The translations under genes were made by a program, and so were the position numbers. Shown in pieces: positions 1 to 6,395 of a stretch of DNA of 10,336 nt. Positions within the stretch are counted from its first letter, which is position 1; the number at the start of each line of letters is the position of its first letter. The DNA is from Weeksellaceae bacterium (GTDB lineage: Bacteria > Bacteroidota > Bacteroidia > Flavobacteriales > Weeksellaceae), in NCBI GenBank assembly GCA_028694715.1, contig JAQVKJ010000021.1, forward strand, positions 1 through 10,336, in the 5' to 3' direction. The notes beneath the pieces are model-generated. The model searched no databases and was not told the origin of the DNA. It was given only the letters and a program-made list of their open reading frames with translations.

Positions 1-1
1 G

Positions 2-538
2 ATAACAAAAGGTAATCTGCTGATCGCTCAACCATCTTTGTTTGATTATACATTCAACCGAACGGTGGTATTTTTGGTTGATCACAATGAATTTGGAACA
101 ATTGGATTTATTCTCAATAAACCGATGCATATACAGCTAAATACCTTTGTGTCTGAATTGGATTCCGAATTTCCTGTTTATGAAGGAGGTCCTGTGGAAA
201 CCGATAATCTTTATTATCTGCACAAACGGCCCGATTTGATTTCGGACAGTGAGCACATTGTTGGTGATTTGTATTGGTCGGGAGATTATGAGGACATCAA
301 AACCTCGATCAACAACAAACTAATTCAACCCAACGAAATCCGGTTTTATCTGGGATACAGTGGTTGGGGGGAGAATCAGCTTCAAAACGAAATCGATGAA
401 AAAGCTTGGATAGCAGTCAATGAGCGAGTCGATATCTTCAATAACTGGAACAACAATCTGTGGAAGCAGCAAATGAAGAATCTCGGGGGTGACCACCTGA
501 TTTGGTTAAATACACCCGCCGACCCGAAGATGAATTGA
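2..538 (+). CDS. YqgE/AlgH family protein (5' end cut by window)
   Basis: The frame is open from the first bases of the window. Codons from position 2 read ITKGNLLIAQPSLFDYTFNR, the typical YqgE/AlgH N-terminal block (G-x-LLIA-x-P, then F-x-R-T/S-V). Only a few residues and the true start are missing, so the TTG at 38 is not the start. Family features visible are VVFLVDHNEFGTIGFILNKP, the EGGPV segment, and the later RFYLGYSGWGENQLQNE block (consensus GYxGWxxGQLExE). About 178 residues are visible and family members run about 180-190. The biochemical role of YqgE proteins is not settled. AlgH in Pseudomonas was named for an effect on alginate, and no catalytic residues are established. The gene is convergent with the START-like gene downstream, and I see no clear terminator in the 71-bp gap. 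Confidence 0.93.
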   Translation: MTKGNLLIAQPSLFDYTFNRTVVFLVDHNEFGTIGFILNKPMHIQLNTFVSELDSEFPVYEGGPVETDNLYYLHKRPDLISDSEHIVGDLYWSGDYEDIKTSINNKLIQPNEIRFYLGYSGWGENQLQNEIDEKAWIAVNERVDIFNNWNNNLWKQQMKNLGGDHLIWLNTPADPKMN

Positions 539-609
539 CTGATTTGTAAAACATTCAGAAATCATTATTCATCAGAAACAAGCAATCCTGAAAGAATGTA
601 CCTTCCGGG

Positions 610-990
610 TTATGAGCCTAATACCTTTTTCAAATCATCAATCTGACTTTCCCAAAGCAATTTGGCTTCCTCTACCTCATCCTCTTCTGCAAAATCGGTA
701 ACAATAAGCGCGACATCTCCGGTCAAATCATCTTCGATGATGTTCAGTTCAAAAAAGTATTTGGTGTCTTCGTCATCTTCCCACTGGAAACGGACATAAG
801 AATCCTGCTTGTTCTTCATCAGGAAAGCCACCTCTTCTTCTCCATCCCATATAAAGGTGTATTTGTCTCCTCTTGAATTCACATTATCGGCAAACCATTC
901 GGAAAGACCGGATGGATTTGAAATATAATTATAGAGCAACGAGGGCGATGAATTGATAACAAACTCGGATTGAAACTTTACTCTCGGCAT
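610..990 (-). CDS. START-like / SRPBCC-fold small protein
   Basis: This small acidic cytoplasmic protein of 126 residues begins MPRVKFQSEFVIN. An ATG two codons upstream (996) is also possible. I chose the second ATG because family members begin at about this point. The pattern VKFxxEFVINxSPxLLYNYIS, then PSGLSEWFADNVN, and the C-terminal DFAEEDEVEEAKLLWESQ is strongly characteristic of a Bacteroidota START-like domain family related to AHSA1/polyketide-cyclase folds. Such folds usually make a hydrophobic ligand pocket, but no ligand or reaction is known for this group, so I infer no function. There is no signal peptide and no transmembrane segment. It is convergent with the YqgE gene, a neighbourhood I recall as common in this phylum. 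No strong promoter match was found upstream. Confidence 0.9.
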   Translation of the reverse strand: MPRVKFQSEFVINSSPSLLYNYISNPSGLSEWFADNVNSRGDKYTFIWDGEEEVAFLMKNKQDSYVRFQWEDDEDTKYFFELNIIEDDLTGDVALIVTDFAEEDEVEEAKLLWESQIDDLKKVLGS

Positions 991-1113
991 AATCATTTAA
1001 TTGCACGCAATATATAAAATACCCTCAAACATCCAAACATTTTTTAAATATGTTTTGAAATCCTGTAATTACTGAATAGACAACAGAAAGAGATTCTTTG
1101 TTTTTTAAATAAA

Positions 1114-1139
1114 AAAGGACAGTTTCTCAACTGTCCTTT
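1114..1139 (-). terminator. Intrinsic terminator of the tRNA-Met unit
   Basis: A perfect 11-bp stem (AAAGGACAGTT / AACTGTCCTTT) closes a 4-nt loop that reads GAGA on the minus strand, a GNRA tetraloop. It is followed on that strand by TTTATTT. It lies 4 bp beyond the 3' end of the tRNA, so it should end the tRNA transcript. Confidence 0.85.
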
Positions 1140-1143
1140 CCTG

Positions 1144-1217
1144 TAGCGAAGACGGGAATTGAACCCGTGACCTCAGGGTTATGAATCCTGCGCTCTAACC
1201 ATCTGAGCTACCTCGCC
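1144..1217 (-). tRNA. tRNA-Met (anticodon CAT)
   Basis: The 74-nt cloverleaf on the minus strand starts GGCGAGG and ends CTTCGCT plus discriminator A. It has a perfect D-stem (GCTC/GAGC), a perfect T-stem (ACGGG/CCCGT with loop TTCAATT), a 5-nt variable loop AGGTC, and anticodon loop TTCATAA. The 3' CCA is not encoded. The acceptor stem has a G1-U72 pair, and the anticodon stem CAGGA/CCCTG has an A31-C39 mismatch next to the loop. CAT anticodons can belong to elongator Met, initiator fMet or the lysidine-modified Ile2. The A-T/C-rich stem lacks the three G-C pairs of initiators, and the GGC acceptor start fits elongator Met better than Ile2 (usually GGACC). I favour elongator Met. Confidence 0.93.
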
Positions 1218-1236
1218 ATGGTTTTAAAAAGGAGTG

Positions 1237-1266
1237 CAAATATAAAATCTTATTGGTTATCTTCAA
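1237..1266 (-). promoter_or_regulatory. Promoter of tRNA-Met (TTG-N19-TATATTTG)
   Basis: On the minus strand TTG (1266-1264) is followed after 19 nt by TATATTTG (1244-1237), an exact match to the Bacteroidota consensus TTG-N17-23-TAnnTTTG. Transcription would start around 1230, about 13 nt before the tRNA. Confidence 0.7.
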
Positions 1267-1408
1267 AATTTTAAATGAAATTCAAATTCCATTTCCAATT
1301 TAAAACTTTCCATTCTGTCCCCCGATGCGAATATCAGGAAAAATTTGTTTTTAGTATGCTTATTTTTCTCAGCACACTTTATGTACTTTCAGGCTTGGAT
1401 GAATCATC

Positions 1409-2485
1409 TTAAAACCCAACCCTCTCTCCCACTTCCATTCCATTGGATTTGGCCAAGGCTCCACAAAGATTAAAGAGCATCCTCGCTCCCACATTGCCAT
1501 CCCAATCATCATCTCCTGGAGCTATTTCTACCAAATCAAAACCAATGATTTCTTTTCCGGAATCTGCCAATGCACTGAGTAAATATGCCACTTGTTCAAA
1601 TGACAAGCCACCCGGAACGGGCGTTCCGGTATTCGGGCAATACCATTGATATAGCGCATCTATATCAAAACTTACATGCACTTTCTGAGGAAGTTCATCA
1701 ATGATTCTTGCACATTGCATTTGCCAGTTTTCCCCTTCAAATTGTTGTTTTTTTAAATCTAAATTGGAGAAAACTTTCACTCTACCTGATGAATTTTTTA
1801 CCATTTCCAATTCTTCTTCACAAAAATCTCTTATTCCCACCTGCACTAATTTTTTGAGCTGAGGAATTTCAAGTGCATTGTACATAATCGAAGCGTGTGA
1901 ATAAGTGAATTCCTCATAAGCTTTTCTCAAATCCATATGTGCATCCAAGTGAAGGATTCCAAAGGCTTCATATTTCTCGGCCTGTGCTTCATAAAACCCC
2001 AAGGGCGTTGAGTGGTCTCCTCCCAACAAACCTATCTTTTTGTTTTTCTCCAACCAATAAATTACTCTTTCCTTCACTTCGTCCTTCATCTTTCTGCAAT
2101 CACGGTTGATCTTGAACAAAGCAGTTTTGAGTTCGTCTGACCCTAATACATTCTTGCCTTCCTCCAATGATTTTATGATCGGTCCCGCTAGTTTTTTCAG
2201 CAAATTACTTTGTTGCCTCCAGAAAGGAGTATCATCGTCCATATAAATTCCGAGTTTCCATAATTCAGGGTATTCCTGATGATACAAATCCACCTGAAGA
2301 GAAGCCTCAAAAACCGTTTTATCGCCCATTGCCGTGCCTGAGCCGTAACTCACAGTCACCTCCCAAGGAACCGGAATTATGATGATTTCGCTCTGTTCAG
2401 CATTGAATGGCAATCCAAACAAATTTCCGTCTTTCTGTCCGGGTTGATTCGGATCAAAACTATCTATGATTTCTTTTTTTGTCAT
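1409..2485 (-). CDS. Arginase/agmatinase/formimidoylglutamase family enzyme
   Basis: This 358-residue ureohydrolase-fold protein should be a cytoplasmic dinuclear-Mn hydrolase that splits a guanidino or formimino group. The six expected metal ligands are visible: H158 in GGDHS, D181/H183/D185 in DAHMD, and D274/D276 in SFDID. Also present are SHAS (H197) and E320 in the FDLVEIAPGD block. The N-terminal PVPWEVTVSYGSGT segment is typical. The protein is longer than classic agmatinases (about 300) because of a helical insert at roughly residues 85-150, as in the Bacteroidota 'agmatinase family' group. The usual loop after the last aspartates, DGLDPKxCP, reads DALYQWYCP here. Substrate cannot be decided from sequence: agmatine, arginine and formimidoyl-glutamate are all possible. 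It lies 18 bp behind ybaB and probably shares its transcript. The ATG start MTKKEIIDSFDPN matches the family. Confidence 0.9.
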   Translation of the reverse strand: MTKKEIIDSFDPNQPGQKDGNLFGLPFNAEQSEIIIIPVPWEVTVSYGSGTAMGDKTVFEASLQVDLYHQEYPELWKLGIYMDDDTPFWRQQSNLLKKLAGPIIKSLEEGKNVLGSDELKTALFKINRDCRKMKDEVKERVIYWLEKNKKIGLLGGDHSTPLGFYEAQAEKYEAFGILHLDAHMDLRKAYEEFTYSHASIMYNALEIPQLKKLVQVGIRDFCEEELEMVKNSSGRVKVFSNLDLKKQQFEGENWQMQCARIIDELPQKVHVSFDIDALYQWYCPNTGTPVPGGLSFEQVAYLLSALADSGKEIIGFDLVEIAPGDDDWDGNVGARMLFNLCGALAKSNGMEVGERVGF

Positions 2486-2503
2486 TTGAATAAATATTTG
2501 TGT

Positions 2504-2821
2504 TTACAAGGACAATCCCGGGATTGGCGGCAAGCTTTCTCGGGCTGTTTTCTTGGCTTCTTCTATCGCATTTTTCTTGACTTTTTCTAAAGCACTATTG
2601 AGCGTTATCACCAATGTATCTTCCAGTTGTACTACATCTGACAACAATTCGGGTGCAATCTTAATGTCTCGGATGGTTGCCAGTTCAGTGATTGTGACCG
2701 AAACCGTTTCGTCTCTTGAGGTTTCATAGATCAACTCTTGCTCAAGTTTTTCTTTCAGTGCTTCAAATTTTTTTTGGGCAGTTTGGAGTTTGCCCATCAT
2801 GTCCATAAAATTCCCAAACAT
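2504..2821 (-). CDS. YbaB/EbfC family nucleoid-associated protein
   Basis: This 105-residue protein has the YbaB layout: an N-terminal amphipathic helix (MFGNFMDMMGKLQTAQKKFE, then EKLEQEL), a central three-strand sheet (VSVTITELATIRDIKIAPELL), and a long C-terminal helix (EDTLVITLNSALEKVKKNAIEEAKK). Family members form dimers shaped like tweezers and bind DNA non-specifically, coating the nucleoid. Length and motif order are normal. It sits in the middle of a minus-strand cluster: 7 bp after the Rieske-like lipoprotein gene and 18 bp before the arginase-family gene. It is not next to dnaX/recR, its classic neighbours in Proteobacteria. Confidence 0.93.
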   Translation of the reverse strand: MFGNFMDMMGKLQTAQKKFEALKEKLEQELIYETSRDETVSVTITELATIRDIKIAPELLSDVVQLEDTLVITLNSALEKVKKNAIEEAKKTARESLPPIPGLSL

Positions 2822-2828
2822 ATCTTAG

Positions 2829-3260
2829 TTAATTAAATATATCTATTATATCTCCATTTCTCACAGCCGAATATGTTCTTGGTGAACGGTCTGCAATAAG
2901 AATGGGTTCACCGGTGAGCAAAATCCATTCAGCCCCATCCTCCGGGCAATACAATTTGATGTCATCCACAACCTCAAGTCTTGTATTGCTGCCCGGGCAA
3001 AGATGCGGTGCATTCCGGTCGTAGGCTTTGTAACCGTTAATCAGTTTCACAACAATGATTCCTTTGGTTCCTGTACCTGCACCATCTACATAGGTCCACC
3101 CTCTTGTTTCGAGCTCACTGTACAGTGGCAGATTGACATTGATTGAAGCAGAAATATTATATTCAGGGTTGCAACTTTTCTGTCCGTCATCATCACTACA
3201 AGCCACTGTTGAAGACAACATTAGCACAAATAAAAACCACTGTACAAAACTATTTTTCAT
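2829..3260 (-). CDS. Rieske-like fold lipoprotein with lost iron-sulfur ligands
   Basis: From the ATG at 3260 the protein has 143 residues: a short basic start (MKNS), a hydrophobic stretch and a lipobox (STVAC, Cys at residue 21), so it is a predicted envelope lipoprotein. An upstream ATG at 3293 would add 11 residues before the signal peptide and is less likely. The body (NVNLPLYSELETRGWTYVDG, then KGIIVVKLINGYKAYDRNAP, then LYCPEDGAEWILLTGEPI and RSPRTYSAVRNGDIIDI) matches the strand and spacing pattern of Bacteroidota lipoproteins with a Rieske ferredoxin fold. The usual C-x-H and C-x-x-H/C ligand pairs are not intact: the first site reads APHLCP and the second CPEDGAEW. A standard [2Fe-2S] cluster is therefore unlikely. 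Function is unknown. It is the first gene of a cluster with ybaB and the arginase-family gene. Confidence 0.75.
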   Translation of the reverse strand: MKNSFVQWFLFVLMLSSTVACSDDDGQKSCNPEYNISASINVNLPLYSELETRGWTYVDGAGTGTKGIIVVKLINGYKAYDRNAPHLCPGSNTRLEVVDDIKLYCPEDGAEWILLTGEPILIADRSPRTYSAVRNGDIIDIFN

Positions 3261-3271
3261 CCAATCCGACT

Positions 3272-3300
3272 TTGCATTAAAATTAAAATTCATATCTTTG
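3272..3300 (+). promoter_or_regulatory. Promoter of greA operon (TTG-N18-TATCTTTG)
   Basis: TTG (3272-3274), an 18-nt spacer and TATCTTTG (3293-3300) match the Bacteroidota consensus exactly. Transcription would begin near 3306, immediately before the leader hairpin. The site also covers the N-terminal codons of the longest reading of the divergent lipoprotein gene, which supports the shorter lipoprotein start at 3260. Confidence 0.7.
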
Positions 3301-3307
3301 CATTGAT

Positions 3308-3344
3308 AGTCCTGCGGAATAATTTCGTAGGATTATCTTTTTTT
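3308..3344 (+). promoter_or_regulatory. greA leader hairpin with T-tract (possible attenuator)
   Basis: Positions 3310-3319 (TCCTGCGGAA) pair with 3323-3332 (TTTCGTAGGA) in ten consecutive pairs, two of them G-U, around a 3-nt loop. Seven T's follow at 3338-3344 after TTATC. It lies between the predicted start site and the greA ATG, so it could end transcription early or protect the 5' end. The gap between stem and T-run makes it a sub-optimal terminator. Confidence 0.45.
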
Positions 3345-3356
3345 AATTATTCATCC

Positions 3357-3836
3357 ATGGCAAATATACAATATGTAACGAAAGAAGGACTCAACAAATT
3401 GAGGACTGAACTGGAACAGTTAGAATCGATTGAGCGACCAAAGATTTCGCAGCAGATTGCTGAAGCAAGAGACAAAGGTGATTTGTCTGAAAACGCAGAA
3501 TACGATGCAGCAAAGGAAGCTCAGGGACTGCTTGAAATGCGTATTGCCAAGCTCAAAGTTCAGATTGCGAATTCAAGGGTGATTGACCCTTCCAAACTCG
3601 ATGCCTCAAAAGTATCGATTCTTTCGACCGTCAAAATCAAAAATACCGCCAACAATATGGTGATGAATTATCAGCTCGTACCCGAAACGGAAGCGGATTT
3701 GGCAAAAGCAAAAATATCTGTCAACACGCCCATTGCCAAAGGGTTGTTGGGAAAGAAAGAAGGAGAGACAGCAGAAATTACATTGCCCAATGGCACGATA
3801 ATGAATTTTGAGATTTTGGAAATAAAAATGGATTGA
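3357..3836 (+). CDS. greA: Transcription elongation factor GreA
   Basis: GreA enters the RNA polymerase secondary channel and stimulates cleavage of backtracked transcripts. The protein of 159 residues has the normal length. The N-terminal coiled coil (residues about 8-75) carries the tip motif GDLSENAEYDAAK with D42 and E45, the acidic residues that help hold the catalytic metal. The C-terminal FKBP-like domain includes the signature PIAKGLLGKKEGE. The ATG at 3357 (MANIQYVTKEGLNKL) is chosen because homologues start here. A TTG at 3303 would add 18 unrelated residues and lies before the leader hairpin. It heads an operon with the HIT gene 1 nt downstream, an order that is common in this phylum. 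A consensus promoter and a possible attenuator precede it. Confidence 0.97.
   Translation: MANIQYVTKEGLNKLRTELEQLESIERPKISQQIAEARDKGDLSENAEYDAAKEAQGLLEMRIAKLKVQIANSRVIDPSKLDASKVSILSTVKIKNTANNMVMNYQLVPETEADLAKAKISVNTPIAKGLLGKKEGETAEITLPNGTIMNFEILEIKMD
3361..3394 (-). promoter_or_regulatory. Possible minus-strand promoter inside the start of greA
   Basis: On the minus strand TTG (3394-3392), 23 nt, then TATATTTG (3368-3361) matches the consensus at the long end of the allowed spacing. It would drive the lipoprotein-ybaB-arginase cluster with a leader of about 95 nt and would overlap the greA 5' region. No better candidate is seen between it and the lipoprotein start. Confidence 0.35.
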
Positions 3837-3837
3837 G

Positions 3838-4230
3838 ATGGCTAGCATTTTCACCAAGATTATCAAGGGCGAGATTCCCTCATTCAAAATTGCAGAAAAC
3901 GAAGATTTCATCGCATTTCTTGATGCATTCCCGGTGGTCAAAGGTCATGTGTTGGTCGTACCAAAAAAAGAAGTAGATAAAATCTTTGATTTAGACAAAT
4001 CCACATACAACCAACTAATGGAATTTGCGTATGACATCGCACAAGGTATTGAAAAAGCGATTCCCTGTCTGAGGGTCGGCATGGCTGTTGTGGGGCTTGA
4101 GGTACCACATGTACATGTGCACCTGATTCCACTGAACAAAATGAGTGACATCAGTTTTACAGGGCCCAAGCTGGAACTTGAGCAGGAAGAGATGAAGGAA
4201 ATTGCTGAGAGAATCAAAGCTTACTTATAA
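3838..4230 (+). CDS. HIT family nucleotide-binding protein
   Basis: This 130-residue HIT-fold protein has the catalytic histidine triad HVHVHLIP (H91, H93, H95), with the middle or last His expected to attack nucleotide alpha-phosphates. The N-terminal block IFTKIIKGEIPSFKIAENED and GHVLVVPKKEVD are typical of the Hint/PKCI branch, whose members hydrolyse purine nucleoside phosphoramidates or dinucleotides in the cytoplasm. The physiological substrate cannot be read from sequence. Its ATG begins one base after the greA stop codon, so translation is probably coupled. The next gene follows after 9 bp. Length and motifs are normal. Confidence 0.95.
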   Translation: MASIFTKIIKGEIPSFKIAENEDFIAFLDAFPVVKGHVLVVPKKEVDKIFDLDKSTYNQLMEFAYDIAQGIEKAIPCLRVGMAVVGLEVPHVHVHLIPLNKMSDISFTGPKLELEQEEMKEIAERIKAYL

Positions 4231-4239
4231 AACAACAAA

Positions 4240-4806
4240 ATGAATAAATACATCAAATTAGTAATTACCGTATTAATGATTGGATTCGGAATATACCTGT
4301 TCGGTCAGCGGGAATACGGTTGGGGAACTGTCATCATTCTGATGTCGGGAATTCCCGTCTTGTTATTTTTCAGAAACGAATTCATACTTTTGGCATTTTG
4401 GTTTATGAGAAAGCAGGAAATTGAGAAAGCCAAGAAATGGCTCGATAAAATCAAAAATCCTGAAACCCAATTGGTTAGAAAACAGTTCGGATATTACCAT
4501 TATATGCTCGGCATCACTGAAGCGCAAAGCAATATAAACAATTCCGAAAAACACATGAAAAAGGCATTGGATTACGGATTGTCATACAAACATGACCGTG
4601 CCATGGCCAAAATGAGTCTGGCCGGTGCCGCGATGGCCAAAGGAAGAAAACAGGAAGCCGAAAAATTGCTCAAAGAAGCAAAAGCATTGGACACTCAGGG
4701 AATGTTTGCGGAACAGCTCAAAATGATGGAGCAACAACTAAAAAAAGTCAATATTGGGCGGAATCTACAGAATCCAAACATGAGAAAAAGAGGAAAATTC
4801 TTCTAA
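4240..4806 (+). CDS. Small membrane protein with TPR-like C-terminal region
   Basis: The 188-residue protein has two N-terminal transmembrane segments (residues about 5-21 and 28-46) separated by a short loop QREYGWG. A soluble helical region follows from about residue 55. This region has TPR-like helix pairs: EKAKKWLDKIKNPE, YYHYMLGITEAQSNINNSEKHMKKALDYGL, and AMAKMSLAGAAMAKGRKQEAEKLLKEAKALD. The tail is very basic (NMRKRGKFF). TPR helices usually bind partner proteins; no catalytic motif is seen. It is the last gene of the greA-HIT operon, 9 bp after the HIT stop, and is followed by a strong bidirectional terminator. I recognise the type (Bacteroidota TPR membrane protein behind HIT) but not a function. 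Confidence 0.85.
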   Translation: MNKYIKLVITVLMIGFGIYLFGQREYGWGTVIILMSGIPVLLFFRNEFILLAFWFMRKQEIEKAKKWLDKIKNPETQLVRKQFGYYHYMLGITEAQSNINNSEKHMKKALDYGLSYKHDRAMAKMSLAGAAMAKGRKQEAEKLLKEAKALDTQGMFAEQLKMMEQQLKKVNIGRNLQNPNMRKRGKFF

Positions 4807-4838
4807 GGTGTACCATTTGAGATTAATCTTTTTTATAA

Positions 4839-4883
4839 AAAAATGACAGAATTAATTTGAATCAAATTAATTCTGTCATTTTT
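4839..4883. terminator. Bidirectional terminator between convergent operons
   Basis: A perfect 21-bp inverted repeat (left arm 4839-4859, right arm 4863-4883, 3-nt loop AAT) has A5-7 on its left and T5 on its right. It can therefore work as an intrinsic terminator on both strands. It lies 32 bp after the TPR-like gene and 12 bp after the aquaporin stop. Confidence 0.9.
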
Positions 4884-4895
4884 CTGTACTGAAAG

Positions 4896-5627
4896 TTATT
4901 CTTGCACAGCTTTGAACTCTTCACCTTTCATAATTTTCCATAGAATACCCGCCAGAAGTGCGCCCAACAATGGTGCGACGAAGAAAAGCCACAATTGGGA
5001 CAGTGCCATACCACCCGCAAATACGGCCGGCCCAAAACTTCTCGCCGGATTCACCGAAGTACCGGTGATTGGAATGGTAAACAAATGAATTGCCGCCAAC
5101 GCAAAACCAATGGCAGCACCCGCCATGGTACTGTTTCCCCTTTTTGAAGTGGAACTCAGAATGGTGAAAAGGAAGATGAAGGTCATCACCGTTTCGGCAA
5201 TGAAGGCAGAACAGGTATTGTATCCGTTCTGGTAGCCTTCGCCCCATCCATTAGCACCCAACGCCCATTCGCCCATTTCAAATCCGGGCATTCCTCTCAG
5301 AATAATTAATAAAATCAGTGCGCCCAGCGTACCACCAATCAACTGCGCCAAAATGTATACGCCCGCATCTTTTCCACTGATTCTACCGACGATAAACATG
5401 CCCGCCGTAACAGCAGGATTGATGTGCGCACCACTGATTCCTCCGATGGCATAACACATGATGAATTGGGCCAACCCAAAGGCCAGCGCTATTCCCAACA
5501 AACCCAATCCGCTAAGTGAACCGTCGGTGGTCTGACCGGCAATTACCGCCGAACCACAACCAATCATAACCAGCACGAAGGTTCCAATCATTTCAGTAAG
5601 AAATTTTGTGGATAATTTTGTTTCCAT
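4896..5627 (-). CDS. aqpZ: Aquaporin Z-type water channel (MIP family)
   Basis: This is a 243-residue, six-helix MIP protein with both NPA boxes: HINPAVT (N70-A72) and SVNPARS (N193-A195). The residues aligning with the aromatic/arginine filter of E. coli AqpZ are F50 (ALAFGL), H181 (IHLFTIP), T190 (GTSV) and R196. This is the narrow, water-selective combination rather than the glycerol-facilitator set, and no extra loop D is seen. Lengths in the family are about 230-250. The loop at residues 112-138 (PGFEMGEWALGANGWGEGYQ) is rich in glycine and acidic residues, as in AqpZ. The gene stands alone, with its own putative promoter element and a shared terminator. Starting at METKLSTKF gives a normal short cytoplasmic N-terminus. 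Confidence 0.94.
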   Translation of the reverse strand: METKLSTKFLTEMIGTFVLVMIGCGSAVIAGQTTDGSLSGLGLLGIALAFGLAQFIMCYAIGGISGAHINPAVTAGMFIVGRISGKDAGVYILAQLIGGTLGALILLIILRGMPGFEMGEWALGANGWGEGYQNGYNTCSAFIAETVMTFIFLFTILSSTSKRGNSTMAGAAIGFALAAIHLFTIPITGTSVNPARSFGPAVFAGGMALSQLWLFFVAPLLGALLAGILWKIMKGEEFKAVQE

Positions 5628-5657
5628 AATCTTATATTTTGTTGTTTATAAATCACT

Positions 5658-5665
5658 CAAACTTA
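5658..5665 (-). promoter_or_regulatory. Putative -7 element of aqpZ (TAAGTTTG)
   Basis: TAAGTTTG on the minus strand matches TAnnTTTG exactly and sits 31 bp before the aquaporin ATG. No TTG is found at the expected upstream distance, so the promoter is only half supported. Confidence 0.4.
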
Positions 5666-5755
5666 AGAAAAAAACAAATCGCATGATAAAAATCAGTAAA
5701 ATTACTTCTTATCATTTATTTACACTACCGGTTTCATTGGGTGGAATATGCATAT

Positions 5756-5784
5756 AAAAAAGCCCGGGTCAACACTCCCGGGCT
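5756..5784 (-). terminator. Terminator of the six-gene redox operon
   Basis: A GC-rich stem AGCCCGGG (5761-5768) / CCCGGGCT (5777-5784) with an 8-nt loop is followed on the minus strand by six T's. It is 44 bp beyond the stop of the last operon gene. A smaller AT hairpin TTATCA-TTC-TGATAA at 5794-5808 lies just before it. Confidence 0.85.
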
Positions 5785-5828
5785 CCGAATCACTTATCAT
5801 TCTGATAAATGAAAAAACCCTCTACACA

Positions 5829-6395
5829 CTAATCATTATTTTGTTCTTTTATAATCTTCCACAATCCCCTGAAATCATTCAAAGCATAACCGATTGCACG
5901 GTCATCGGGGTACAATGTTTTGATTTTGGCCAGTGTGGCCGGTTCAATGTCTGTCTCAGGATTGCCATGACATTTGATGCAGGCTTGCATGCCTGCGTTG
6001 ATTCTTTTGTAATAGTGCATTTGATTGTTGACAATAAAGAGGCTGTCGGTCAGTTCATTATTTTCTTTGAATTGTTCAAAAATCAACTTCTCAGTTTCTG
6101 TTTCGAGTCCGTTTTCAGGGTTTCTGTTCCGGTCAGTGATTCTGGAAATTGAATATCCGTATTGTTCAGACAAAGAATCGGTGATTGCCAATGCTTTCAG
6201 ATTACAAAACTCAACCGCATATTCGGTTCCGCCTTTTTCAATGGCCGATGAAACATGTCCGAGCAATGCCTTTTGGGCTTCTGTTGCTGCGTTGTCCATT
6301 TGGGATTTCAGTTCGGTCAGGTTCACCTGATTTTCTGGCGTTCCGCAAGCTGTCAAAAGCACTACCGCCAACAATACAAACGCTAATTTTCTCAT
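5829..6395 (-). CDS. DUF3365 (Tll0287-like) haem-binding lipoprotein
   Basis: The 188-residue protein starts with a lipoprotein signal peptide (MRKLAFVLLAVVLLTAC, lipid Cys at 17), so it should be anchored in the periplasm or outer envelope. Its body fits the Tll0287/DUF3365 pattern: FCNLKA (C64), then ISRITDRNRNPENGLETETE (family motif R-T-x-x-x-R-N-P-x-N), then one c-type haem site CIKCH (C139, C142, H143), then LYPDDRAIGYALNDFRGLW. Such domains bind haem c and are thought to sense redox state or small molecules, or to carry electrons. No signalling domain is attached here. Its ATG overlaps the stop of the upstream thioredoxin gene as ATGA, so it is the last gene of the redox operon. Haem attachment would require a cytochrome c maturation system elsewhere in the genome. 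Confidence 0.87.
   Translation of the reverse strand: MRKLAFVLLAVVLLTACGTPENQVNLTELKSQMDNAATEAQKALLGHVSSAIEKGGTEYAVEFCNLKALAITDSLSEQYGYSISRITDRNRNPENGLETETEKLIFEQFKENNELTDSLFIVNNQMHYYKRINAGMQACIKCHGNPETDIEPATLAKIKTLYPDDRAIGYALNDFRGLWKIIKEQNND

Noticed and set aside
539..609. Search for a terminator between the convergent YqgE and START-like genes
   Set aside because: Only a short CATTC/GAATG match with a long loop is present, without a T-run.
1034..1057. AT-rich inverted repeat CAAACAT / ATGTTTTG upstream of the START-like gene
   Set aside because: Imperfect and in very AT-rich DNA where such repeats are expected; no promoter element is positioned with it.
1353..1378. Minus-strand hairpin AGTGTGCT / AGCATACT after the arginase-family gene
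   Set aside because: One G-U pair, a 10-nt loop and no T-run directly after it; too weak to call a terminator.
3303..3356. Longer greA start at TTG 3303
   Set aside because: The added 18 residues are not GreA-like and the region is the predicted 5' leader with a hairpin; ATG 3357 matches the family start.
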